From Phycisphaeraceae bacterium (GTDB lineage: Bacteria; Planctomycetota; Phycisphaerae; Phycisphaerales; UBA1924), in the NCBI GenBank assembly GCA_019636515.1, contig JAHBXI010000001.1:558001-622000 (forward strand): a stretch of 64,000 nucleotides of DNA, read 5' to 3'. Of this stretch, positions 8,986 to 18,427 are shown piece by piece. Numbering within the stretch: the stretch's first letter is position 1; each line of letters begins with the position of its first letter. The translations under genes were made by a program, and so were the position numbers. Below the pieces are notes generated by a model. That model was not told where the DNA came from and did not search any database. It worked only from the letters and a program-made list of their open reading frames with translations.

Positions 8986-10638
8986 TCACGACCGAGTCGC
9001 CCGGGGGCGTTGTTCTCGCTCCGGACGGGCGACCCGTGCGGCCGATCCCCGCGGGTTTGCGAGAGACTCCCGCTCGATCTCGATTCTCTCGAGTTGCTCG
9101 ACACGCAGGGCGATCATTTCCACGTCCGCGGCAAGCCGGCTCACGTCACCTTGAAGTTGGCTATTCATACGTTCGTACTCCCCGAGGCGCCGTCGGAGAT
9201 CCCGGGTCTCCTGGCGCTGGCCTTCGATGTAGACGGTCATCGCGTTCAGATCAGCCGAAAGAACATCGCCCCGTCGTTCGAGTCCGGCGACGCGGGCAAG
9301 CGCGTTGGCATGCTCGGCCGAAAGGACTGCCAGGTCCTGTTGCAGGCGGCCGACCTGCGAGTCCAGTTGGCCGAGGCGATCCTGTGCCTGGGCGAGGGCC
9401 TGCGCCGCGTCGCGTCGAGATGCCTCCGAACTGGAGAGTTCCTCAGTCAGCGTCTGGGCACGCCGGCGAAGGCCGGCGACCTGGGCGTCGGACTCGTCGG
9501 CTCGCCTCGCGGCACGATCAAGCAGGTCCATGACCTCCGGCAGCCGGCGGGCGGTCTCGCGGGCCGATCGGATGCAGTCGATCGCCCGCGCCGCGATCTC
9601 CGCGATCGCGGGGGCATCGGGCGAGCCATCCGACCTCGGGACCTGGTCCGATCCGATGGCGTCGAGGCAGATGGCCTCGACCAGGCGTGCCCGCTCGGCG
9701 ACGGCCTGCTTGAGGAACACGATCTCGTTGTCGCGATCCCTGATCATTTCATCCATGGACCGGATGGCGGCGAGGCGCTCCACCGCCATCAGGCCGGTGT
9801 CTCGCAGTTCGGTCGCCGCGCGTTCGTGCATGGCGCGGTGCGTGTAAATCTGGATCTTGTCCGACAGGTTCCGCCGCCGCATCGCCCTGAGCCATCGATC
9901 CCCCTTGGGGAACACGACGCCAAGCCCCCACGAGTGCTCGAACGAGAACGAGGGATACCTCGCCGAGAGTTCTCGCCAGTACCGTGCCGACCCGTACCCG
10001 GTATTCTCGGCGACATCGTGCAGGAGCACCACGCCGTCGGGGGCGAGTTTCGCAAGCCACGATTCAAAGTCGTGATTCACCGCGTCGTACTCGTGGAATC
10101 CATCGATGTGCAGGAGGTCGATCGATGCATCCTCGACAAGGCATAATGCCTCGTCGAACGTCGTGGGATGAAGATCGATCCTCAGGCCCGAGAACCGCTC
10201 GGCGATGATCCGGCGAACCATCGCCAGCACCTCCGATCCGTACGGCCCCGTGTGGTCATCCCCCCGCCACGTATCCACGCCGATGAGCCGCGACGGGATC
10301 CCCGCATCCTTGACCGCCTGCGCGAACGCGAACAGCGACGTCCCCCAGTGTACGCCGATCTCCGCGATCACCCTCGGCCGCATGAATCGGACCAGGTCGT
10401 ACGCCCAGTGGCGATGCCCCCCCCAGGGCCAGACGGGCATGAGAGGGCAGAACTCATCGGCCTCGAACACGTGCTGGCTGATGACCCACGTGGGGGTGCT
10501 TGTGGACACCTGGGCGCGAGGGGCTCGCCCGCTCCGGGGCTTGGGAACGACCTTGCCCGGTCTCGACACTTCGGGCGTCGGAACAGGCTCTTTGCCCGGC
10601 GGCTTCGAACGCCCACGCCTGGGCCGCGGTGTCGTCAC
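8986..10638 (-). CDS. SAM-dependent methyltransferase fused to a long coiled coil
   Basis: A 550-residue protein in two parts. Residues about 75-270 are a class I SAM methyltransferase of the Methyltransf_24 type: RVIAEIGVHWGTSLFAFAQA is the SAM-binding loop, IGVDTWRGD carries the acidic residue at the end of strand 2, and LLHIDGFHEYDAVNHDFE with VVLLHDV completes the fold. From about residue 300 onward the chain is Ala/Arg/Glu/Gln/Leu rich with long heptad-like stretches (LRRRAQTLTEELSSSEASRR and similar), a predicted coiled coil of roughly 200 residues. The GTG start overlaps the stop of the Wzt-like gene as GTGA, so the two are translationally coupled. The architecture resembles WbdD, which caps O-antigen chains by methylation and measures length with a coiled coil, but no kinase domain is seen. 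Probable role: chain capping and length control (inference). Confidence 0.82.
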   Translation of the reverse strand: MTTPRPRRGRSKPPGKEPVPTPEVSRPGKVVPKPRSGRAPRAQVSTSTPTWVISQHVFEADEFCPLMPVWPWGGHRHWAYDLVRFMRPRVIAEIGVHWGTSLFAFAQAVKDAGIPSRLIGVDTWRGDDHTGPYGSEVLAMVRRIIAERFSGLRIDLHPTTFDEALCLVEDASIDLLHIDGFHEYDAVNHDFESWLAKLAPDGVVLLHDVAENTGYGSARYWRELSARYPSFSFEHSWGLGVVFPKGDRWLRAMRRRNLSDKIQIYTHRAMHERAATELRDTGLMAVERLAAIRSMDEMIRDRDNEIVFLKQAVAERARLVEAICLDAIGSDQVPRSDGSPDAPAIAEIAARAIDCIRSARETARRLPEVMDLLDRAARRADESDAQVAGLRRRAQTLTEELSSSEASRRDAAQALAQAQDRLGQLDSQVGRLQQDLAVLSAEHANALARVAGLERRGDVLSADLNAMTVYIEGQRQETRDLRRRLGEYERMNSQLQGDVSRLAADVEMIALRVEQLERIEIERESLANPRGSAARVARPEREQRPRATRS

Positions 10639-12095
10639 GGCTCACCTCCCACGCCACCCTTGATCGGGGCAAAGTCGAACGCCCGCAGCGGATTGGTGAA
10701 CAGCCCATGGATCGGGAGGTCCGGGCTGATGCCCGCCACCGCCACCACGCTGTGCGCCCAGCACTGGATCACGTGGCTCAGGGCATCGTCTCCCTCGCCG
10801 CATCCGAACGTCACGGTGTACGTCGCGGGCTGCAACCGCGGCCACTCGTACTCCATGCGAACCACGTACTCGCCCGGTCCGGGCAGGTCGACCAGCCGCC
10901 CCGGGGGGCTGAGTGAATTATCGCCGCACACATGCGTCCCCGTCCGATCCACCAGCGCGGTCCCGAAGATGAGATGTCGCTTGGCGGCCGCCGAACGGAC
11001 CATCATCCACGCGACGCATCGGTCGCCGGGACGGGCGGTTGCAAGCCGCTCCCCGCGAGCGTTGGTCAGCGCCACCCGGGTGATCACGACCTCGCCCGCC
11101 CCTCCGATCGACTCGCCATCAACCACAACCCACGCCCCCGGCTCGACCGACGCGGCCAGTCTTGCTCCCTCCGACTCGACGGGCGCCGGCGCGGACGCCT
11201 CCGAGAGAACCGGCGGGACGACGCCCCCGGCGAGGCGGCCCCGGTCACGGCGGAACTCCTCCGAGTGGACGGTCCTGGTGTAGTACTCGATCGCCTCGGC
11301 GGGAGAGCCATCAAAGACCAGTGCTCCCTCGTGCATCACCAGGCAACGCTCGCAGAGCGAGGCGATCGACGCCATGTCGTGCGTCACCAGGATCTTGGTC
11401 ACCCCCGCCAGTTCCTCGCGCATGTGCCGCATGCATCGTTGCTGGAAGAATATATCCCCGACGGACAACGCCTCGTCCACGACCAGCACGTCGGGCGTCA
11501 TCATCACCGCCGCCGCGAACGCGACCCGGACGTACATCCCGCTGGAATACGTCTTCATCGGCTGGTCGAAGAAATCGCCCACTTCGGCGAACGCCGCGAC
11601 TCGCTGGGTGATGGACTCCATCGCGGCGGGCGAGAACCCCTGCACCGCTCCCGACATCATGACGTTCTCTCGTCCCGTGAACTCCGGATTGAACCCGGCC
11701 CCCAGTTCGAGCAGCGCGTTGACCTTCCCCAGGATCGTGACCGACCCGGTCGTGGGCGCAAGGACCCCCGCCAGGACCCGCAGGATCGTGCTTTTTCCCG
11801 AGCCGTTGCGGCCGATGATCCCCACCGCCTGCCCGGCCGGAATCGTGAAGTTCACACCGCGGATCGCCCAGAAGTCCTTGAAATACTGCCGGTGCCACCG
11901 CAGCAGCGCCTGCTTGAGGCGGTCCGCCGGTTTCTCGTACACGTGGTAGCACTTGCCCAGGTCCACCGCGCGAACCACGGTCTTTGCGACACCGGCCAGG
12001 CGGGCGTTATCAACCGGCAGGGGAGCGCTCCTGGTTGGTGCGGAGAGCGTCGTCATCTCGTCGGGGAAGTGTACGCGTGCGGCGACACGGTTCAC
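10635..12095 (-). CDS. wzt: Wzt-type polysaccharide ABC transporter ATPase with C-terminal sugar-binding domain
   Basis: A 486-residue nucleotide-binding subunit for export of a lipid-linked polysaccharide across the inner membrane. The ABC domain has Walker A GRNGSGKST, signature YSSGMYVRVA, Walker B VLVVDEAL and the switch His in VTHD. ALLELGAGFNPEFTGREN is characteristic of the polysaccharide-export subfamily. Residues about 320-486 form a beta-rich C-terminal region as in Wzt proteins that recognise the modified end of an O-antigen chain. The GTG at 12095 is preferred over ATG 12056 because GGAGGAGG lies a few bases upstream; the stop of a possible 63-codon ORF overlaps it as GTGA. The permease gene is divergent 300 bases away, and the methyltransferase gene follows with a 4-base overlap. 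Confidence 0.92.
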   Translation of the reverse strand: MNRVAARVHFPDEMTTLSAPTRSAPLPVDNARLAGVAKTVVRAVDLGKCYHVYEKPADRLKQALLRWHRQYFKDFWAIRGVNFTIPAGQAVGIIGRNGSGKSTILRVLAGVLAPTTGSVTILGKVNALLELGAGFNPEFTGRENVMMSGAVQGFSPAAMESITQRVAAFAEVGDFFDQPMKTYSSGMYVRVAFAAAVMMTPDVLVVDEALSVGDIFFQQRCMRHMREELAGVTKILVTHDMASIASLCERCLVMHEGALVFDGSPAEAIEYYTRTVHSEEFRRDRGRLAGGVVPPVLSEASAPAPVESEGARLAASVEPGAWVVVDGESIGGAGEVVITRVALTNARGERLATARPGDRCVAWMMVRSAAAKRHLIFGTALVDRTGTHVCGDNSLSPPGRLVDLPGPGEYVVRMEYEWPRLQPATYTVTFGCGEGDDALSHVIQCWAHSVVAVAGISPDLPIHGLFTNPLRAFDFAPIKGGVGGEP

Positions 12096-12283
12096 CGGCC
12101 CTCCTCCCGGGGCCGCCGGGGCATCCGGGCGATGTACGCCCCGCCGCCGTCCTGGTCCACACCGTCACGATGGTTGATCCCGGTCGTCCCGGTTCGGTTG
12201 ATCGCCGAGACGTCCGCGTACTCCGCCCGCCGCTCCACAAGCAACCCGCCGACGCCACGCTGGCCCGTCGAGTCGAAGGACAC
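12092..12283 (-). CDS. possible small ORF upstream of wzt
   Basis: A 63-codon frame with a GTG start at 12283, ending in TGA that overlaps the wzt GTG as GTGA. Its codons favour C or G in the third position (GAC, TAC, AAC, ATC), like real genes nearby, and its end contains the wzt Shine-Dalgarno. The product is hydrophilic and Gly/Arg rich with no signal peptide or known motif. No ribosome-binding site is visible before its start. It may be a leader peptide coupled to wzt, or chance coding-like composition in the wzt/wzm intergenic region. Confidence 0.3.
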   Translation of the reverse strand: MSFDSTGQRGVGGLLVERRAEYADVSAINRTGTTGINHRDGVDQDGGGAYIARMPRRPREEGR

Positions 12284-12396
12284 GGCTCGCTCGACCCGGC
12301 CCGGCGGGGAGAGCCGTAGACGCCGGTCCCGCGTCTACACTCCTCAGCATTGAACGTTTCGTACCAGCCGCGCGCCAAGGCACGATCCTCCGAAAC
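12096..12396. promoter_or_regulatory. divergent intergenic region between wzt and wzm
   Basis: A 300-base stretch between the divergent export ATPase and permease genes. It must hold the promoters for both sides unless the small ORF at 12092-12283 is part of the wzt transcript. No convincing -10/-35 pair or operator palindrome could be picked out by eye. Confidence 0.4.
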
Positions 12397-13257
12397 ATGC
12401 ACGACGCCGTCACGTACAGCGCCAGCCCACCCGGCCTCCGGGAGTATCTGAGCCCATCGAGCATGCTCGCCTCGATATGGACGCACCGGCGGGTTTCGTC
12501 GGCGATCGCCCGCCGAGAGGTCGAAGGGCGATACCGCACCCACCGCCTGGGCCTGTTCTGGGTTCTCATGCACCCGCTGGTCATGCTGGGGGTCTACACC
12601 TTTGTCTTCGGGATCGTCTTCAAGACCAAACTGACACTCCGCGACGATGAGCCGCTGGGTGTCTACGCCCTGGCGATCTTCACCGGCCTGCTGACCTTCG
12701 GGATCTTCCGGGAGATGGCGACGCGGGCTCCGACGCTCATCGTGGCCCACCGCCACTTTGTCACCAAGATGATCTTCCCGCTTGAGTCGCTCGCGCTGAG
12801 CGAACTGCTCGCCGCGCTCTTCAATTTCGCGGTCGGGATGATCGTCTGGGTCGTCGGCTACGTGGCCTTCATCGGGGAGATGCCGACCTGGCACGCCCTG
12901 CTCACTCCCCTGCTGCTGGTCCCCATCTGCCTGGCGGGATTGGGCATGTCGTGGCTCCTGTCCGCCCTGGGAACGTTCCTGCGTGACCTGGCGAGCGTGG
13001 TGGAACTCGCGGTCATCGTCCTGTTCCACATGACCCCCATTTTCTACAGCATCGACCGCATCCCCGAGCCGTGGAAGTCCATCCTCATGTGGAACCCGCT
13101 GGCCCACGTGGTCCAGTCCGTCCGGGCCGTGCTGCTTGAGCACCGGCAGCCCGACTGGCCCTGGTTCCTCGGCTCGCTTGCGACCTCGTTCCTGTTCGCC
13201 GTCGTCGGGTACGCCGTGTTCATGAAAAGCCGCCGAGCCTTCGCGGACGTTCTGTAA
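12397..13257 (+). CDS. wzm: polysaccharide ABC transporter permease (Wzm-type)
   Basis: A 286-residue ABC-2 family inner-membrane permease, the expected partner of the divergent Wzt ATPase. The cytoplasmic N-terminus reads AIARREVEGRYRTHRLG and leads into the first membrane helix at FWVLMHPLVMLGVYTFVFG; this is the normal start of O-antigen and teichoic-acid exporters. About six hydrophobic segments follow, with the conserved LRDLASVVELAVIVLFHMTPIFY stretch (read in two halves) and WNPLAHVVQSVRAVLL near the end. Length is normal. ATG 12397 is used. It is transcribed alone, away from the rest of the locus, and converges on the M14 peptidase gene. Together with Wzt it should form the channel for the finished, capped polysaccharide. 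Confidence 0.92.
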   Translation: MHDAVTYSASPPGLREYLSPSSMLASIWTHRRVSSAIARREVEGRYRTHRLGLFWVLMHPLVMLGVYTFVFGIVFKTKLTLRDDEPLGVYALAIFTGLLTFGIFREMATRAPTLIVAHRHFVTKMIFPLESLALSELLAALFNFAVGMIVWVVGYVAFIGEMPTWHALLTPLLLVPICLAGLGMSWLLSALGTFLRDLASVVELAVIVLFHMTPIFYSIDRIPEPWKSILMWNPLAHVVQSVRAVLLEHRQPDWPWFLGSLATSFLFAVVGYAVFMKSRRAFADVL

Positions 13258-13397
13258 CTCACGCCTGCGGTCGCGGAAGCCCCGGCGGAGCGCACCGACT
13301 CCCGGACGGATTCACGCCGCGGGCTCCTTTGCATCGCGAGGCGCTCGGCACGACCCGCCGCGCCGCGGCCATGATCTGGTCGCACGGCCGGCCGGGC

Positions 13398-15722
13398 TCA
13401 ACCTTCCTCGAACGCACGGACGAAGGCGTCGAAATCGTCCGTATCCACGAAACCCGAACCGTCAAAATCGGCGGCGTCGTCTCCGGCTTCGAAGGCCGCG
13501 ACAAAGCCGATGAAGTCCTCCAGGTCGATGAAGCCGTCGCCGTTGAAATCGGCGGGCCGACGCGGGCACCCCAGGAGGGTGACCGACACGTCGTCGATGG
13601 CGGCCTCGACAATCGACCCTCCACCCAGGTCCCTTGCCTGGAACCGCAGTTTCATGCGGTCGGTCGGGGTCACGAAGTCGGCGATTCGGAAGGTCTTGAC
13701 CACCCAGGCGTTGGCGTTCTGGGTGACGTCCTCGAGCAGGGTCCAGTTCGCCCCGTCATCATTGGAAATCCAGACGGGCATCGAGTCGTTGTTGGGGTTG
13801 CTTCCCTTGTCGTTGGAGTACCAGCGCGCGTACGAGAGAACGGCATCAAACCCGACGAAATCGGGCTCGTCGTCGGTGGCGTCAAAGGCCGGACTGGTGA
13901 GCGTGGTCGTGCCGCCGTCGACGTCGTACGCGCCGATGGACGAGCCGGCGCGGCCGTCGGTGACCCAGCACTTGGTGCCGTCGGGGGTGTGGTCCGCGCC
14001 CGGCTGCGCCGCGGTGGCCTGGGGCTCCATCAGGCCCCAGATGCCCGAGGTGGCATTATCGGACGCAAGCCCGACGACCCAGCCGCCGGGAACCTCGCAG
14101 GGATCGAAGTAGGTCAGGAGCGACCCGTACGCCACGGCTTGATGAACCGAGAGCGGAGCGTCAACGGGTGAAGAGCGGGTCAGGCCGTCGGTGCTCACGG
14201 CCTCGAAATAGAACTGCACGAGATCGTTGCAATCCGACGCGGGCAGGGTGGCCCGGTACGAGTCTCCCCCGATGGGGACGATTGGATGATCCGTGAACGG
14301 CCCGGAGGTGCCGACCCGGGCCTTGAGGCGGGGTGAACCCGCCGCGACCTGCCCGGTACGCGGCTTGATCTCCACCACGGCGTCGGTGGTCTGCCCGGCG
14401 ATCACCGTCGCCGGCAGCGGGGCCGGGAACGAGTACACGAACGGGTACGCGACGTACTCGGCCAGCAGGAGGATGCACTCGATCGTCTCCTGGCCGGTCG
14501 GGATGATCTGCTCGGGCGGGAGGATGAAACCGAACTGGCCCTTGTCTCGCAGTTCCCATGCCCAGCCCAGGATGCCTCGCGCGCCGTAGGTCCAATCGGC
14601 GGACCCTCCGCTGGCGGGATAGATCGTGGTGTACGTCGGCCCGGCGACGTAGGGAGTCCCGTACAAGCGCTCGACCGCGGCCTTGAGTTCCGCGTTGAGC
14701 ATGTTGAATGTGGAAGCGTCCGGGGGCGGGTCGGAGGTGTAGCCCCACGGGGAGAGGATCAACTGCGAATAACTGTGGAAGTCGATATGCACCCTGATCC
14801 GCGGGTTGGCGGTGATGAAGTCGCGCATGACCTGGGTTTCTGGCTCGGAGAACGGGGATGGCCCGCGGTAGGTCTCGCTTGAAGGGGACGTGCTGGCGCC
14901 CTCTCCTCCCCACTGGTATCCCCAGTTGCGGTTGAGATCAACGCCCCACGTGCCGTTGCCGTTGTCTCGGCGATTCTTGCGCCACAGGCGCTGGTTGGTC
15001 CATGAAAAGGAGTAGCCGTCGGGGTTCATCACCGGGACGAGGATGATCTCGACGTTGTTGAGCAAGTCCGTCACCCTGGCGTCGGATCCGTACGACCCGA
15101 CAAGCCGGTCGGCGAAGTACATGATCGTCATCGGCGTGATCCACTCCCGGGCGTGCTGCCCGCCGTGGTAGAACACCGCCGGTCGGTTTCCCGGACCACC
15201 CGGGCCGGTGATCCGGATCGCCTTGATCGGGCGGCTCTCAAGGCTCTGCCCGATCGTCTCGACGACGGTGATCTGCGGCTTTGAGGCCGCGACGGCGTCG
15301 AGTTGAGCCAGGATCGCGTCGAGGTCCTTGTAGTCATCGAACCATGACCTCCCGCCGCGCGGCTCGACGAGCCCGCCTTGCTCCCGATCGCGTTGCTCGC
15401 GCAGACGCCTCGATTCGGCGTCGATCGAAGTCTGGATGTCCGGGTCGAGAACCTCGTAGTCGATGCCGAGTTGATCCAGCGCCTCGATCTTTCCCGGGGC
15501 CAGCAGCACGTCAAAGGTCCCGACGCCCGAGGATTCCGACATGAGCATGTCCATGAGGGACGTGACGGCGAGCATCTGGCCGGGGGTCGTGACCGAAACC
15601 CGTACGGAGGCGTACCCGTCGTACCGGACGACGCCCGGGTCGCCCGGTACGGCGTACGGCTGGCCTGACGCGGGAACGACCAGGAACACGATGGACGCCA
15701 GCACGGCGGCGGTTCGACGCAT
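13398..15722 (-). CDS. secreted M14 zinc carboxypeptidase with dockerin-like C-terminus
   Basis: A 774-residue exported peptidase. It has a signal peptide (hydrophobic run ending ASG-QP), a propeptide-like region to about residue 120, and an M14 catalytic domain with zinc ligands H190 and E193 in GGQHAREW and H316 in HIDFHSY, plus catalytic E390 in GWAWELRDKG. MNPDGY and VDLNRNW are also standard M14 stretches, so removal of C-terminal amino acids from peptides is well supported. Residues about 530-710 form a beta-sandwich-like domain. The last 60 residues, after CPRRPADFNGDGF, contain two EF-hand-like DxDxDG loops as in dockerins and planctomycete surface proteins. It is divergent from the gamma-glutamyltransferase gene, so both may serve extracytoplasmic peptide use. 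Confidence 0.93.
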   Translation of the reverse strand: MRRTAAVLASIVFLVVPASGQPYAVPGDPGVVRYDGYASVRVSVTTPGQMLAVTSLMDMLMSESSGVGTFDVLLAPGKIEALDQLGIDYEVLDPDIQTSIDAESRRLREQRDREQGGLVEPRGGRSWFDDYKDLDAILAQLDAVAASKPQITVVETIGQSLESRPIKAIRITGPGGPGNRPAVFYHGGQHAREWITPMTIMYFADRLVGSYGSDARVTDLLNNVEIILVPVMNPDGYSFSWTNQRLWRKNRRDNGNGTWGVDLNRNWGYQWGGEGASTSPSSETYRGPSPFSEPETQVMRDFITANPRIRVHIDFHSYSQLILSPWGYTSDPPPDASTFNMLNAELKAAVERLYGTPYVAGPTYTTIYPASGGSADWTYGARGILGWAWELRDKGQFGFILPPEQIIPTGQETIECILLLAEYVAYPFVYSFPAPLPATVIAGQTTDAVVEIKPRTGQVAAGSPRLKARVGTSGPFTDHPIVPIGGDSYRATLPASDCNDLVQFYFEAVSTDGLTRSSPVDAPLSVHQAVAYGSLLTYFDPCEVPGGWVVGLASDNATSGIWGLMEPQATAAQPGADHTPDGTKCWVTDGRAGSSIGAYDVDGGTTTLTSPAFDATDDEPDFVGFDAVLSYARWYSNDKGSNPNNDSMPVWISNDDGANWTLLEDVTQNANAWVVKTFRIADFVTPTDRMKLRFQARDLGGGSIVEAAIDDVSVTLLGCPRRPADFNGDGFIDLEDFIGFVAAFEAGDDAADFDGSGFVDTDDFDAFVRAFEEG

Positions 15723-15954
15723 AACGGAAACTCCAATCGAATACCTGAAGGGGCGAGATCCAACGTGGAGGACCCCGCGACCGGGCGGGCGTTATTGTGC
15801 CACGAATCGCCCCCCGGCACCACGGGAATCCGTCCGATTCGCTGATAGACTGGCGCAATCAATCCCCCACGTTCGTCGCGTGTGCGACGGCGGGAGTTCG
15901 CGCCGCGGGTGATCGGACGGCCTCGCTGATTCGCCCCACTCACTCAGCCCACCC

Positions 15955-17757
15955 ATGCAAAACATCACGAAGCGGATCTTCAGGCCCGTGGCGGCCGTGG
16001 CGTTCCTCCTGGCGGCATGTCACTCGCCCGGCGGCACGCACCGGTCGCTCCCATGCGCCGGGGGGCGGCTCGCGGGGGATCCCCCACTCCACGCGCAGGT
16101 ATTCCGTCACGCGGCGGTCGCGGCGGACCACGTGATCGCTTCCGAGGCGGGGGCGGAGATCCTTCGCCGGGGTGGAAACGCGGTCGATGCGGCCGTCGCC
16201 GTGAGTTTCGCGCTGGCCGTGGTTCGCCCCGAGTCGTGCGGGATCGGCGGGGGCGGGTTCATGATCGTTCATCTGAAAGATGACCCGCGGCACGGGACCA
16301 TGACGACGGCGATCAATTACCGGGAGACCTGCCCGGGAGGGATCGACGGCGAGTTCTACACGCGGCCGGGAAATGACCATCCCGATGCCCCGACGCACGG
16401 CGGAATGGCGGTCGCCACGCCCGGCACGGTCGCGGGCCTTGTGTACGCGCTTGAGAAGTACGGCACGATGGACCTGGGGGCGGTGATGGCCCCGGCGATC
16501 CGCGCGGCCAGGGATGGCTTCCCCGCCGATCGGCACATGGTCGCCGCGGCTCGCGACACGGCACGCTGGATTGAGAAGGACCCCGCCCGCCGGGCGGCAC
16601 GCTTCGGGTTTGTGTGGAATCGCCTGTGCGGTGGTGGAAAACTGGCGGAAGGGGATCGCATCGCGCTTCCCGAACTGGCCGAGACGCTCGAATTGATCTC
16701 GCGGCGCGGTTCGGGCGCGTTCTACTTCGGGGCCATTGCCCAGGCCATCGCGGCCTCGGTGCGGGCCGACGGGGGACCGCTGAGCATGGCCGACCTGGCC
16801 TCGTATCGCGTGACCGAGACCGAACCACTGACCGCGATGTTCGCGGGGCGACGGTTTCATCTCATGCCCCCGCCGTCATCGGGCGGGCTGGCGATCGCGC
16901 AGACGCTGGGCATCCTCGAGCGAGCCGCCCCGGACCTTGCAGCCACTTCTCCGCGTGATCCGGGAGCGATCCACACGACGGTGGAAGCGCTCAAGCACGC
17001 CTTTGCCGACCGAGCCATGTGGCTCGGTGACCCGGTGTTTGTCCCGATCCCGATGGAAAGACTCCTTTCAGAGGGTTCCCTGTCCCGGGCGGCCGCGAGG
17101 ATCGACCCCGCGGGCACGCTCCCGCTGGATCGGTACGGGACATCGCCAAACGCCCCCCCCGAAGCGAGCGAAGACGGCGGGACGAGTCACTTTTCGGTGA
17201 TCGACGCCCGCGGCAACGCGGTCGCATGCACGGAAACCGTCAACCTCGGATTCGGCTCGATGCTCGCCGTCGAGGGAATGGGATTCGTGCTCAACAACCA
17301 GATGGACGACTTCCTGACCCGTCCCGGCGAGCCAAACGCCTTCGGCCTGACGCAGTCCGCCAGGAACCTGCCCTCGCCGGGGAAGCGACCTCTCTCCAGC
17401 ATGTCCCCGACCGTGGTGATCGACGGGTCAACGGGCGAAGTGGTCCTTGTGGCGGGCGCCTCCGGCGGGCCTCGCATCATCACGGCCACGCTGCAGGCGG
17501 CGTTGAACACGCTGTCACGCGGGATGTCCGCCGAAGAGGCCTCCCGCGAACCGCGGTTCCACACACAATGGTCCCCGGACGTGCTGTGGCTTGAGCCATC
17601 GCTGGCAACTCCGGAGGTCGCGGAGGAACTGGCCCGCCGCCGGCACGTGCTCTCGGATAAAGCCCCCTCGGCCGCGTGCCAGGTGATTCTCCGTCGCTCT
17701 GGATTGCTCGAGGCCGCGTGCGACCCTCGCAAGGGAGGCTCCCCCGCCGGATACTGA
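15955..17757 (+). CDS. ggt: gamma-glutamyltransferase (lipoprotein)
   Basis: A 600-residue gamma-glutamyltranspeptidase precursor. The enzyme cleaves gamma-glutamyl bonds, for example in glutathione, and transfers the glutamyl group to water or an amino acid. The N-terminus has a lipobox-like LLAAC, so it is probably a lipid-anchored envelope protein. Family landmarks are EILRRGGNAVDAAVA, CGIGGGGFM, the autoprocessing and nucleophile Thr (about T410) in GTSHFSVID, NNQMDDF, and the C-terminal SGGPRIITATLQ. The Thr implies self-cleavage into large and small chains. ATG 15955 gives a normal signal sequence. The small zinc-ribbon gene follows 31 bases downstream on the same strand. Confidence 0.94.
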   Translation: MQNITKRIFRPVAAVAFLLAACHSPGGTHRSLPCAGGRLAGDPPLHAQVFRHAAVAADHVIASEAGAEILRRGGNAVDAAVAVSFALAVVRPESCGIGGGGFMIVHLKDDPRHGTMTTAINYRETCPGGIDGEFYTRPGNDHPDAPTHGGMAVATPGTVAGLVYALEKYGTMDLGAVMAPAIRAARDGFPADRHMVAAARDTARWIEKDPARRAARFGFVWNRLCGGGKLAEGDRIALPELAETLELISRRGSGAFYFGAIAQAIAASVRADGGPLSMADLASYRVTETEPLTAMFAGRRFHLMPPPSSGGLAIAQTLGILERAAPDLAATSPRDPGAIHTTVEALKHAFADRAMWLGDPVFVPIPMERLLSEGSLSRAAARIDPAGTLPLDRYGTSPNAPPEASEDGGTSHFSVIDARGNAVACTETVNLGFGSMLAVEGMGFVLNNQMDDFLTRPGEPNAFGLTQSARNLPSPGKRPLSSMSPTVVIDGSTGEVVLVAGASGGPRIITATLQAALNTLSRGMSAEEASREPRFHTQWSPDVLWLEPSLATPEVAEELARRRHVLSDKAPSAACQVILRRSGLLEAACDPRKGGSPAGY

Positions 17758-17788
17758 TGGACCGCCAACGATCGCCCGGACACCCCCG

Positions 17789-18427
17789 ATGCACACGCTT
17801 CGCCGGCACCTTGATCCCGTCCACGCCCAGCGGCTTGCCGCGCACCTTCGATCCGAGGGCGTCGTCGCGGGCGTGCTTCACGACATCACGTCGATGGGAG
17901 GGCTTGATTTCCGGGCGCCGGGCAGCAGCCTGGTCCTGCTCGACCGGCGCGATGCCGAACTGGCCGAGGCCCTGATCCGCGAGTACGAGGCCGATCCCCC
18001 GACCGCCCCGATCGACGAGTCCATGGAGGATGCCGACGTGACGAGGCTTGACCCAGCGATCGAAGTCGCCTGCCCGGATTGCGGCGGGACGATCGTCGCC
18101 TCCCTCGACCCGCGGACCTGCCCGGCGTGCCGGGGAACGATCGAGGTTCTCCGGCTGGTCGTTGAACAGCACGGTCCCGAAGCACTCGCCACTCTGTACG
18201 AGGACGACAGCCCGGGAGCCTTCGACGACGCCGCGGGGGTGGCCTGCCCGGCGTGCGGGTATTGGCTCGGCGGACTGGGACGAACCGGGGCATGCCCCGA
18301 GTGCGCGACGCCCTACGACAAGGACATCCTGGTCACCACGTTTTTGAATGACCTGTCCGCCCGACGGTACATGAAAGATCCGCCAACGGGCTCCGGGGAC
18401 GACCCGGGCGCCCGCGATGCACGCTGA
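17789..18427 (+). CDS. DUF2007-like protein with two zinc ribbons
   Basis: A 212-residue cytoplasmic protein. Residues 1-65 resemble the DUF2007 putative signal-transducing fold (AAHLRSEGVVAGVLHD..., then SLVLLDRRDAELAEAL). The rest carries four CxxC pairs arranged as two probable zinc ribbons: CPDCGG with CPACRG, and CPACGYWLGGL with CPECATPYD. The second ribbon matches a C..C.Y.L.G..CPEC motif that recurs in the membrane protein at 25847-27010. No enzyme residues are evident, so a binding or regulatory role is more likely than catalysis. It probably shares a transcript with the upstream gamma-glutamyltransferase. The domain similarity is by eye and moderate. Confidence 0.72.
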   Translation: MHTLRRHLDPVHAQRLAAHLRSEGVVAGVLHDITSMGGLDFRAPGSSLVLLDRRDAELAEALIREYEADPPTAPIDESMEDADVTRLDPAIEVACPDCGGTIVASLDPRTCPACRGTIEVLRLVVEQHGPEALATLYEDDSPGAFDDAAGVACPACGYWLGGLGRTGACPECATPYDKDILVTTFLNDLSARRYMKDPPTGSGDDPGARDAR

